Source: Hevea brasiliensis (lineage: Eukaryota; Streptophyta; Magnoliopsida; Malpighiales; Euphorbiaceae). From it: a stretch of 64,000 nucleotides of DNA. Under the pieces are notes generated by a model, which was not told where the DNA came from, did not search any database, and was given only the letters and a program-made list of their open reading frames with translations. The stretch lies in contig NC_079498.1 in assembly GCF_030052815.1 (NCBI RefSeq), positions 69,674,992-69,738,991 of the forward strand, given 5' to 3'. This document shows, piece after piece, positions 34,176 through 45,409 of the stretch; position 1 is the first letter of the stretch, and the number at the start of each line of letters is the position of its first letter. The position numbers were made by a program, and so were the translations under genes.

Positions 34176-37100
34176 CCTTATGTCACACCCTACCCCTCTG
34201 TAAGGCACAACATGATCCCGTAGTATACCTAATGAATTACCAACTCCGTCTACTGATAACCCATTAAATACACTACAAGGGATTTTAAAAACTTTTCTTA
34301 CTTCTTTTACAGTGGTGAGCACTATTTACAGGTATTAAAAACCTTTTTGAATTGAAGTAATAGAACTAACACATTTGAATTATTTGGAATTTCTGTAAAA
34401 ATTTTGGCAGAGTGCCATCTGTATTTTGGATAAAACAGTTCTTCAGAAAACCTGTAAAAAGCACTTCAATAGATTTTCAAATCTCAACTCCAACATATTT
34501 CTCAACACAATATATTTCTCAACTCAAATCCATAGTGATTTTCAAAGACTGAGATAAAAGAAATACAATACAATTTTTACAAGCCAAAATAACTCATAAT
34601 TATTTTACAACTTCAATGTACAATTTGAATTTACAACTGCTCAAAACCAAAAACAATATATACATACAGTGGTCATACATTACAGTACAAAATGTAAAAT
34701 ATTGGTATACTCATTATACCCGGTAATCTCTCGCTGGAGGTACTAGCAGCCTAGTCTGCTGCCCTGTCTGTCTGTCTACCTGCGACAGCAATAAAAAGCT
34801 ATCGCTGAGACGATGTCTCAGTGGTGCACAACATTAACCAAATACAATTTAAATCACAATTCATAAATCATATAAATAGTGGATACTTAAAACCATAGTT
34901 AATTTCAAGACAGTAATTGTCAACAAGAATTTAAACTCCATATCTCAATATCACAATAATTTCAATAAATCAGATCATGGTTGAATTCAAAAGACAGTAT
35001 ATGTCAATAAGAGTTTAAATCCATTTCACAATCTCACAATACATATCAATAAATCACACACAGCTTAATCATGTTCAAAAGTTCAATTCGTCCCAAAAGC
35101 CGATGGCTAATGAGGTATTCAATTCGTTCCAAAAGTCGATGACTAATGAGGAATAACATAGCTAGCTAGCAAAAATATGAGTATTCATCCAATTCGTCCT
35201 CAACAGGCACACACCTCAACACTTTCAGCCAGAGAGGGAATTCAATTCGTCCCACTAGACAAGCTAGCGAGGAATACAATCAATATACATGATAGCTGTG
35301 GTTTCAAATCATTTCCAATACTTTTCAATCAATAAGTATCCATCAATATCATTCAAATAATTTCTCACAGTTTCAAATCATTTACAATGCTTTTCAAGCA
35401 ATAAATATCCATTCAAACACATTTCCACAATTTAAAACAATAATATACCAATAATCATAATTTATTTCAATTGAAAAATTCAAAAGAAATAACTGTTGTG
35501 CACAAACCTCTGATAACTGTCTCCTGGTCTGGACTCAGTGTTTCCTTCCCTTTCCCTGAGTCTTTACTAACTGAGAAACATAATTTGAAGTGTTTCAGTA
35601 CTAAATTAAACTGTCTCTAACGATAATGTTCGATAAATAATTCACTGAAAGCTATTATTTACTTAATCACCTAATATACCGACCCTCGATGCGTTCTAGG
35701 TAAATTAGGATTTAGTGTCATTAATATGTCACATTCGATAGTGTTTTAGGGTTGGTACACGTTACCAATTTCATTTCCTTGTTTAGTGCATTTTATTGCA
35801 AATTGTTGTATTCCGGTATACTAGTTTGACCTAGCCGGACGACCTAGTTCCCTCGGTTTTCGGGTTTCGGTCAAAACTATAAACTTGTAGATCTATGTCT
35901 TACAGAACGCGGGGCAAAATTTTAGGTCATTCTGAGTTATGTAGACCAAGTTATGGTCATTTTACTATTACTGGTCAAATGGCATCAAATTAGGTCATTT
36001 TAGGTCAATTTGGTCAACTTTGGTTCGGCCAGTTTTTGGACCCGAACTTGTGCAAGCTGTTTGACTTGCTTATGGTCATTTCTGGGCTTTGGTGTCTTCA
36101 TAAGACTTGTAGGTATGGGTCTTAACTATTCATGGTTAAAATTTCAGGTCAATTGGACCTGTTTTGAGTGAGTTATGGCCTAAACACTAACTGCTGCCCA
36201 AATGGTCAGTTTTCAGGTTTCACTTGCACTTAATCCGAATTGGTTATTTTTTTATGCTACCTTGCAAGCAGAATTTTGGTATGCTTTCTTAATGAAAGTT
36301 GGCACATTTTGTGCCTAGTTTCACCTCCAATTGGTCTTCTACCAATTGGAGTTACACATTTAAAGTTATAGGTTAAAATGTACACTGCCCTCAATTGCAT
36401 TGCATAAACATGTATCAACTACACATTTACCTTACTCTAAGTCCATCTCTCTTACCCATTCTGTTTTGGTACATTACCAAAACCATATACCACCTTACCT
36501 TAAAGTCATTTTGGGCAGATTACAAACATCCTCAATACACCAAATAAAACTCCAATTCATGAAGTCCAAATAAAACAATACATACACATGGACATTTCTA
36601 ATTCTTACACATACTTTACACAACCAATTTACATACACACTCATCAATCCTCAATGTCACAATTCTGCCCATATCTTCATGAACACATACATTTATCAAA
36701 GAAGTCTCAAGGCTGCCAAAAAGCTTTACCATGCCAAAGTGTCCATAATTCATCAATTTCCATTCCAAGTGCATAATCACCATTTACATGTGGAATTAAC
36801 TACTAGGACATCAATTCACCCTATTCAACATGAATTTCCCATCAAATAAATGTAAGAATAAATCATCAAATATACATTTCCATGGCTGTCCAAACTGGAT
36901 ATATCAATAACTCCTCAAACTTGAAAATTTTCTTCACAAATCAAACACCCATAACATGTATACAAACTTTATCAAAGAAATATTCAAAAATACAAACTTA
37001 CCTTTGGTTGGGACTTGTTAAACCTTGACTAAACTTCTTAAATTTGGTATCATACTCTTCCTTGTGATGTGGAGGTAATCTTTAATGAAGAAACCTAAGT

Positions 37101-37888
37101 GATTGGAGGTGAAATGAAGAGGTTAAGGGAGCTTCATGCAAAATGGCTATGGAGTTTTCCCTAGCTCTCCATTTCGGCAAGGTTGAGAAAATGAAGGAGA
37201 TGATGCTTGAGTGGGAGTAATCTGCCCACTTATGCTTATTTTTAATCCATATTAAAATCCTTAGTGGTCCACTTACTTAATTTAAATCATATAATATGTT
37301 TAACTTCCTTTTATTCCACATTAAACCCTTAATTCTTGCTATTTACATTCGGTACCACCAAATTAATTTTTCATTATATTTTCCAAGTGTAATATTATTT
37401 ATTTTTAATGGACATTTAGGTCAAAAGACAATTCGGGGTGTCAATTGACCATAATGCCCCTGTTTGGGTTGCATTCCCGATTTTTCGGTAACACCGAGTT
37501 TTGTCTGTTTTTCGATTTCTCACTTTTTTTTGTACTAATTATTTAATTTTTCTTTGATATTTCTAATGATATTTATACTTCAATTGATGTCTCTTTAAGT
37601 TCTAAAAATATTTTTCAGGGTTCCCCGCAGTCCAGGGCTAGTTAACGGTCCACGCTGTGACTTCCCGGTGCGGTCACCCATCGCTAGGGTTCTCGGCTTG
37701 CTTAACTTGGTTACATTTCTTTGTTATTATTTTTCCTTTGTTTTTCTTGTATTTTCTTTTCTTGTATTTCATTATTTTATGTCTCCTCACTCATAATGAA
37801 GTCTAGTTCTAGGCATCCTAGCTGTCCGGATAACACTGGCCACTGGAACAGTAGAACGCACTACCGAACTTAGGGGTGTTACACCTTA
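34176..37888 (-). mobile_element. Tekay-type solo LTR (subfamily B, 3.70 kb) with CCTTA target duplication
   Basis: LTR 34181-37883 with ends TGTCACACCC and GGGTGTTACA, flanked by CCTTA at 34176-34180 and 37884-37888. No internal retroelement sequence lies between, so this is an LTR-LTR recombination product. It is the only complete subfamily B LTR in the window. The inner orientation is antisense, by comparison with the pol-less element. Confidence 0.93.
34782..34821 (-). other. Tandem hairpin module in LTR (subfamily B)
   Basis: GCGACAGC-aataaaaa-GCTATCGC (34782-34805) is identical to subfamily A. The neighbouring stem is CTGAGAC-GAT-GTCTCAG (34805-34821), with different inner bases but full pairing. 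Confidence 0.7.
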
Positions 37889-38483
37889 TATTTATGCATT
37901 GATGTGATATACTAGGTGTATGCGTAGCTCCAAATTATCTTTTCGTGCGAATATTGAGTGAATTGTTTTTTTTATGTGTTGGATATGCATTATATGGTAA
38001 GATTGTACTAGTATTAGGTAGTTATAGAAATTGCACCTATAATCAATATCTAAACTCACTAAGTCAAATGTTCATTCTTGTTTAATATTTTTCCCTAGGT
38101 TGTAAGAGAAGCAAATTTTATTTTCAAAATCTAAACTGCATTTTCCTCTGTAGGTTGTTGCACTACTTAATAATTTTTATTGTGTTTATTTATTTACTTA
38201 TTTATTAATTTAATTAATTCTTAGAGTTTCACTATGACACTAGTGTGTAAACAAATTGTATTAATTAATGTTAACAAATGGATTATGAATGTTAGGCATC
38301 AGAGTTGAACTGGACTCCCCAATTTGTATTATAATATTTTATATAGTTGATTTTTGTTTGTTAGGCCTAGAGTTTTGGGCCTGGTTATGAGTTTAGATAT
38401 AGTAAAGCTTACTATGGGCTCTAGGGCTTTTATGCTAACTCAAGTCCTAGTACCAGTCCAGCCCATAAAGTTAGGTCGTGACA

Positions 38484-39179
38484 TGAAGAGTTTGGCAAAT
38501 GGTCTCCAAACTAAGAAGGACCTTTCCAGGTGCCTCAGGTGTGCAAGGGAAACACCTACTAGTTGGCTAGTCTTTGGCATCATAAGGTAATCAATGATGG
38601 GTACCGTAAGAAGTATTTTCCTACTATGTGGGAAATGCAAGAACAACAAACAAAAGAGAGTAGGCCTGAAAGAGCCAACCCCACAGCTTACACAAGATTC
38701 TTGCATAATTAGAATAAGACAGCCGACATAGATAAATGTTCAATGTCATCACATGTAATCAAAACAAAGCTATATAATTAAACTTGTCTTTTTGGGCACT
38801 AGCAAATGCAATGAATAAAAAAAAAATGACATACAACTCATTATTCCAAACATAGCTATCAAATAGTAGAAAGTACCAAATATAGAAAATATAAGTGTAG
38901 TAGCCATCAACAAAAGTAAAAGCAGGAATCATCAGCATATCTATAAAAGGCCTAAGACTATGTCACAAAGAGTTGCCTAATTGTTTGATGGGAGGTCAAG
39001 AACTCTATTCAAGTCTGATGCTCCTTGACCATGGTCTCTGTAGATGCAGTCAAGTCCTCCAAGGCATCACCTTTAGACTAGTCACAAAATATCAATCAAA
39101 TAGCTTAAAAATTAATTTAATTAGTTTTATTCAGTTAATTTAACTATTTTAAAGGCTTAAAAATAAATTAATAGATAAA
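38484..39179. other. Non-coding stretch, unidentified
   Basis: An open frame (38354-38590, plus) starts inside the LTR end and continues to 38590, so it is not a natural gene. Sequence just outside the LTR (38490-38700) is less AT-rich and may be remnant coding of an older element, but I recognise no domain. The rest is AT-rich with nothing visible. Confidence 0.4.
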
Positions 39180-39679
39180 TGTTGATGGTTAAGAGAATTA
39201 TTAGGAGAAGTTCATAGATAATGGGTGGTTAGTTGAAGAAGAGCAGTTATAAGAGGTCATGAGAAGTTAAGGGAGTTGGAGATAATGAGTAGTTAATTTC
39301 CACTCTCTGTTGAACGTGAAAGTGGATTTTTGTAGACTGTTTTAGGTACTTGCAAGGAGAATTATAAATATAAATATAAGATAAGCAGCAACGTGCCAAT
39401 CAATCAAACTAGACTCCAATAATAAATCTATCTTTTATTTTTATCTGTTTTTAATTTTCCAACTATTGCATTTACTTTTTAAAGCCTTATATTTAATTTC
39501 TAAAACCTTTTACTTACTTTTCAATTAATCAATCAATCAGGCTTTCTTTCAATTTTCATCACATTTTGCCTTCAATTAATAGTGAGATTGATAAAACTGC
39601 ATACAGTAGAGTCAGTTATTGCAAGCATCTCTTCTGTAAGTTAGTTGAGCACTTATATGATATACTCAATATCTAACAC
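39180..39679 (+). repeat. Possible solo LTR (about 500 bp)
   Basis: It starts TGTTGATGGTTAAGAG and ends ATATCTAACA (TGTT...AACA ends), with a TATA-like 'ATAAATATAAATATAAGA' at about 39362-39380. No PBS follows and no clear target duplication is seen, so this is tentative. Confidence 0.3.
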
Positions 39680-40062
39680 ACCTACAAATCATAAACTGTT
39701 AGCTAACCAAATCATTTTGAAGTTGATATATTGTTTGATTTAAAATTATTGTTTTGAGTGATATGTTGGAGGACATCGGAAAATAGTAAAACAGTCGATT
39801 TAAGGAATGATTCAATTGCGAGTGTTTTCTTGCTTTTTTATAAATTCGTTTGATTTTAGGGAATGTGGCTAGAAGTACGGCAATTCTCTGTTTTAGGGTG
39901 GGATGACATTTTTTTTTTCCTTAATCCTGCCATAGCTTTGTATGTTGGAGCAACCATTTAGATGAAAATATTACATGATTTATGCTTATGATTTCATCAA
40001 TCTCATGTTTTTTTTTTTTTTTCCTTCTTATAATCTGTATAAACACACACGCACAATATATA
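39680..40062. other. AT-rich spacer, no gene
   Basis: Several T-runs (39909-39919, 40009-40022) and nothing coding. Confidence 0.6.
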
Positions 40063-40148
40063 TGACGGGTGTTAGACAATGGCTGCAAAGTTTCTTGAAA
40101 TATATATATATTTCAAGAAACTTTGCAGCCATTGTCTAACACCCGTCA
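40063..40148. repeat. Perfect 86-bp palindrome
   Basis: From 40063 (TGACGGGTGTTAGACAATGG) to 40148 the sequence is its own reverse complement: two 43-base arms, no mismatch and no spacer, with an AT-rich centre (ATATATATATAT) at 40105/40106. Pairing stops at the flanking bases (A at 40062, C at 40149). A transcript would form a long perfect hairpin. It could be a very young foldback or MITE core, or an assembly artefact; there is no obvious target duplication. Confidence 0.95.
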
Positions 40149-41387
40149 CATTTACTACAGTATCACACATTCTAGGCGTTTCACCATTTGCCACTATATG
40201 TAATAATTCTTTTCTTTTTTTTTTTTTTAATAAAATCAATTATATATAGATCTATTTTTTCATCAAATTATTGGAAATTAATAAAGGTCATTCGTCCATG
40301 GAAGGAAACAGACGATTTCGTTTTTTGTTTTGCGTTTTTTTTTTTTTTGCTTTTTTATTAAATATATTTATAAAAAGTAACATTGTTTAAATATCTTCAT
40401 ATAATTTTAGTAAAATTTAATTGAATTATAAATTTAACAGTGAAGGTGCTGTTTTACCTTTTTGGCATTTTTATCTTGTTTTTTTTTTTATTTCTTTCCT
40501 TTTATTTTTTTATTTAATTATAATTATTTAATATTTACATAAAAAAGACAATATTAATTAAATATTGCCATTAAATTCAAATAAAATCTAATAAATAATA
40601 AATTAACTTTTTATCCTTTTAAATAAATAATACTATAAAAATGAATTTATAAAATATGATTTATTAATTGACGATAAACCAAAAATAATCTATATTATTG
40701 CCATTTAAAAAAAAATAATACAAATTATAGTATTACAGAATTAATTTCACAACTTGTATGCAATCAATCTTAATTATATATAACAAAACTCAAAATATTA
40801 CTATTCTAATAATAATATTTTAAAATTTTATTAGGCTTTTTATTTTTATCCTCTATCTTATCGTAATTGATTGAACTCTCCCAATTTTTATTTTTTTAAA
40901 TATATAAATTTAAAATTATATTTATTTTAATTGTTTTCAATTTTTAAATGATTGCATTTATTTTAATTATTATAGATTATCTCTAAAGAAAAAAAATATG
41001 TAAAAAAATACATTATAATTATAATGAATATAAAAATTAAAACGATTTCTTTTTTATAAAAAAAATAATATCTAATTGATCACTTTAACCTATTAATTTA
41101 TAAAATTATAGCACTATAATGTTTTTATCAGATTATACATATGTAAAAAATAGAAATAATTAAATAATTTTTACAATAAATTACAATAATAATTTTTAAA
41201 AATACATACAAATAAATAAATTCATTTATTAATAATATTGTAAAAATTTTAATAAAAACAAATATACTCGCATGACCACATAACTTGTATATATATAAAG
41301 GGGAAAAAAACACTCTGAAACTCTCATTTTTAAATCCCGTAATATCATAACTTAAACTTTATTAAGGGATTAGTTTCCTCTAAGTTT

Positions 41388-41419
<32 letters not shown>

Positions 41420-43074
41420 TAATCATCGATTATTTTTAATGAGAAGAAAAATTGATTATATGGGGCTACACATTAATTAAATTAGCTTGATAATAAAATT
41501 TATACTTTTTCTATTTATGCGGATTCAAAATAAATTAAGGATGATGAGATTCTAGTAAATTATGTGGAGCTGCCAATTTGAAATAGGTCAAATTTAAAAC
41601 CCTTTGATTGAAGATTTACTTGTTTTTCCCTTGCCTCGTATTTTTCCAAATTAAATTAGTACGGATGTTAATTAATCATGAGTTATCGCTAATGGTGAGA
41701 CTTTAGTTAGTTACTAGCATAACATGCATGGGTAATTTATAATTTATATTTTTTAATGTAATTTTTAATTATATTTTAAATAAAATAAATTATTATTATT
41801 AAATTAATTTTAAATTAAAATTTCTCTTTCATTTAATTTTATTTTATAAATTTTTACTTATTATAATAATAAATTTTTAATTAATTTATAATATAATATA
41901 ATTAAAATAACTTTTAATTCTTTTTATACATATATTAATAGTAGTTTTCATGATTATTTCGTTTAAAATATAATAAAAATGTTTTATTTAAAAAATAATT
42001 TAAATTTTATGAAATTTTTATATTTATCTTATAATTTATGTAAATTAATATTTATTTTTTATAAAGTACAAAAAATAAAAATAATATTATTTTAAAAATA
42101 TATAAATATAATAAAAAAATTAAACTACTAATAATGAAATGAATTATTTAATTTTAATTATAATGAAAATATATGACATAATTATTAATTAAAATAATAT
42201 TTTATTATATTATTTTTTAAAAATACTATATCTAAGCGTAAATTCTTTTTTATCAATCTGATATATATTTTATAAAATAATTCTTTGGCAAAAAAGTTTA
42301 TTACTTTATATAAATTTATATTATAAAATAAATACATTTCGTAAAAATTAAAATTTTAGAATGTCATTATTTTCTATTAATATAATAAATATTAAAAATA
42401 TATACTATTTTTTAAAAAACAAATTCCATAATTTTGATACCATAACTTTAATTATTTTTAATTATTTTTATTTGTAATTAAATTTTCGGTGCAATCATAT
42501 TTGTAATTTATCTTTAAAATTTTATTTTTATATAAAAATATAATTGAGAAATAATTTATGTATAAAAATATAGATATTTAGTTAAAATTTAAAATTGACT
42601 TTTTTAAAAGTTAATGAAAATAAAATATGGATAGTCAAAATATTAGTTATCATTGCATTCGATATATAATTATGATGAAATAAAATATTCAATCTTTAAG
42701 AAATATTAAATAAGAAATTTGTAAAAAATTAATAATTAAATAAATATTAATTAAATATATTTAAATAAATAAATTTTAAAAATGATAACTAATAAATTTT
42801 GAAAAAAATAAAAAATAGTGTAAATCGAAAAAAAATTTAAAAGCATTTAGGTGAAATGAAAATATTTTGTGAGAATAGAATATTTGATGTATATTAAATA
42901 TCTCATTTGACATATTATATATAGATAAACAAATAAAAATAATTTAAATAAAAAATTAATTTATAATTAAATATTATTTAATTATAAAATGTAACAAACA
43001 TTTAAATTTAATTTTTATAATAGTAAAATATTTTCTAGTTATTTAGCCATTTCAATTAAATGTCATAAGTTTGC

Positions 43075-43116
<42 letters not shown>

Positions 43117-43426
43117 CATTAATTAATTTTAGGAAAGTGAAATAAAAAAGAATATTAAATTATTAAAATAAAAAATAATACATACTAATTATAAATAAGT
43201 CAAATCTCTATATTTTATTTTCATAACTTTTTATATAAATTACATTTTTTGTCTCTTAAATTTTTTTAATAAATATTTCATAATAAAAATAATAGAACAT
43301 ATAACAATGTAATAAAAATATTTATTAAAGATATGAAATAATTTAATATTAATTAAATTATATGATAATTAATTATGAGATCATAAATTAATTGTTAATT
43401 TTCGTTAAACTAATGGCTATCAATGA

Positions 43427-43484
<58 letters not shown>

Positions 43485-43947
43485 GAGGGTAATATGCAGC
43501 AAATAATATTTTTGCATAAATAAATTTATAAAAAATAGTATAAATATTTTTTAAATATTACATTTAATCATAAAATATCTTAGTTTTTAAAAAATTAAAT
43601 TTTAAAGAAAATAATAATTTAAATCATAAATATTAAGGTGGTATTATAAATAATAATGATAATTAAAAGAGAAATAAAAAAATAAATAATAATTAATATT
43701 TTTAAAATAATATAAATAATTTTTAAATATTATATTTAATTACAAAATATCTTAATTTTAAAAAATTAAATTGCAAAAAAAATAATAATTTAAATCATAA
43801 ATATTAAGATAATATTGTAAATAACAATGATAATCAAAAGAGAAATAAAAAATTAAATAATAATTAGTATAAAGGAGAATATTTATTATTGATTATGAGA
43901 TCACAAATTAATCATCAATTTTTTTAAACTAATAGCCATCAATGACC

Positions 43948-43989
<42 letters not shown>

Positions 43990-45103
43990 GGATAACATGT
44001 AGCAAATAATATTTTTACATAAATAAATTTATAAAAAATAATATAAATATTTTTTAAATATTACATTTAATTATAAGAGATCTTAATTTTTTAAAAATCA
44101 TAATTTGAAGAAAATAATGATTTAAATAATAAATATTAAGCTACTATTGTAAATAATAATAGTTAAAAGAGAAATAAAAAATAAATAATAATTAATATTT
44201 GTAAAATAATATAAATTATTTTTAAATATTATATTTAATTATAAAAGGTCTTAATTTTTAAAAATTAAATTTTTTAAAAAATAATAATTTAAATCATAAA
44301 TGATAAGATATTATTATAAATAATAATAATAATTAAAAGATAAATAAAAAAATTAAATAATAATTAATATAAAAAAAATATTTATGTAATGTGACACGTG
44401 ATAAACTTTTTAAAAGAAAAATTATACCACCTGGGGAATATATGTGTGTGTGTTGGGATTACCCATTAATCAATTAGTTTCTTTAGGTAATAATTGATGA
44501 GTTATCATAAATTAGGCTATTAATTTGAAATAGATGAAATTGAAATCCCTACTGATTTAGTTTGATGATAAAATTTTAGATTTTTTCAATTAATGTGAAT
44601 TTAAAATAAATCATGAGATCCTAGTTAATTATATGGGGCCACTCATTTATTAATTAGATTCTTTAAGTCAATAATTGACAAATTATTTTGAATTTGGATG
44701 CTTGTTAAAAAAAATTTTAAAAAAATCTATATTAATGTAATCCACTTATTAAACTATAAATTTACTTATGCTTTTGCTTCTAATAAGTTGCTTTTAATAT
44801 TGATATGGGAAGAAGTTGTATGAAATATTTGTGTAGGTCGAGATATAAATTTTATGTAAGTTGTTATTTTATTAAAATTGGAATATGCCTAATTTATAGT
44901 GGAGAGTTTGTCAAATTTTTGCTAGATTTGTGATCAGTGAAATATATTTCTTTGACTTAGTTTAGGTATTGATAATAATTTTAAAATCATATTACTATGA
45001 ATTTGGCATTTTTTTTTTTTTTAGAAATGACGGGACTTTGATTTGTTAATGGGCTACGTATTAATGGATTAAGCTTTTTAAGTATTAACTGATAATTTTT
45101 TTT
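40149..45103. other. Very AT-rich non-coding region with microsatellites
   Basis: No coding frame of note on either strand. It holds (AAT)n at 41390-41419 and 43075-43115, (ATT)n at 43428-43483 and 43949-43988, and a nested tandem repeat at 43365-44370. Diverged copies of a 'GGGGC(T/C)AC...ATTAATTAA' unit occur near 41462, 44634 and 45050. It could act as a matrix attachment region, which is speculation. Confidence 0.7.
43365..44370. repeat. Nested tandem repeat: two about 520-bp units, each with two about 175-bp subunits
   Basis: Large units both run 'GATTATGAGATCA(T/C)AAATTAAT', 'AATG(G/C)C..ATCAATGAC', then an (ATT)n tract, then 'GCAAATAATATTTTT(G/A)CATAA' (43375 and 43892 onwards). Inside each, the block 'TTTTTAAATATTA(C/T)ATTTAAT' recurs at about 43535, 43715, 44050 and 44219. 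The (ATT)n tracts differ in length between the units. Confidence 0.75.
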
Positions 45104-45286
45104 TGTTAGCATAATTACAGCAATTAGCATGGTTATAGGAGATTTGTGTAGCATAATTACAGCAATTATTATTCTTGTCCAAATTTACACATATTTTCAT
45201 GTATAAATAGATGTAATATCTCTGTAAATAAGACACAAACAAATACATAATCATGTCCTTCATTACTTGTATTTTTTCTTCTAACA
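45104..45286 (+). repeat. 5' LTR of the copia element (183 bp)
   Basis: TGTTAGCATA...TTCTAACA, with inverted ends TGTTAG/CTAACA. The 20-base word TAGCATAATTACAGCAATTA occurs twice near its start (about 45107 and 45149). A TATA-like 'GTATAAATAGATG' lies at about 45200. Confidence 0.93.
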
Positions 45287-45299
45287 TGGTATCAGAGCC
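45287..45299 (+). other. Primer binding site, initiator tRNA-Met type
   Basis: TGGTATCAGAGCC directly follows the 5' LTR, with no spacer. Confidence 0.92.
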
Positions 45300-45409
45300 A
45301 TAAAACTTTTATTTCTAGTTTCTGGGGTCTCTCTTCTCTCTCTACAACCTGTTCTGGTTCATTCTTTCATTCTTGTTATTATTTTTTTTTTCTCCTCATC
45401 TTGTTATCA

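Larger units (their letters stand above)
32121..38483 (+). mobile_element. Solo LTR of a TGTAATAC... family (family D), split by a nested solo LTR
   Basis: It starts TGTAATACGC at 32121 and ends TTAGGTCGTGACA at 38483. Without the inner insertion (34181-37888) it is about 2.65 kb. The block at 32935-33065 ('GATCCGAGACCATTGATG', 'ACATCGTTTGGAAAAAACAA') corresponds to 60645-60775 in the related copy at 59925. Flanks CGGAG and TGAAG could be a decayed target duplication differing by two transitions. No internal retroelement genes occur on either side. Sense orientation is inferred from the related element at 50320-55169, which has a PBS and PPT. Confidence 0.7.
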
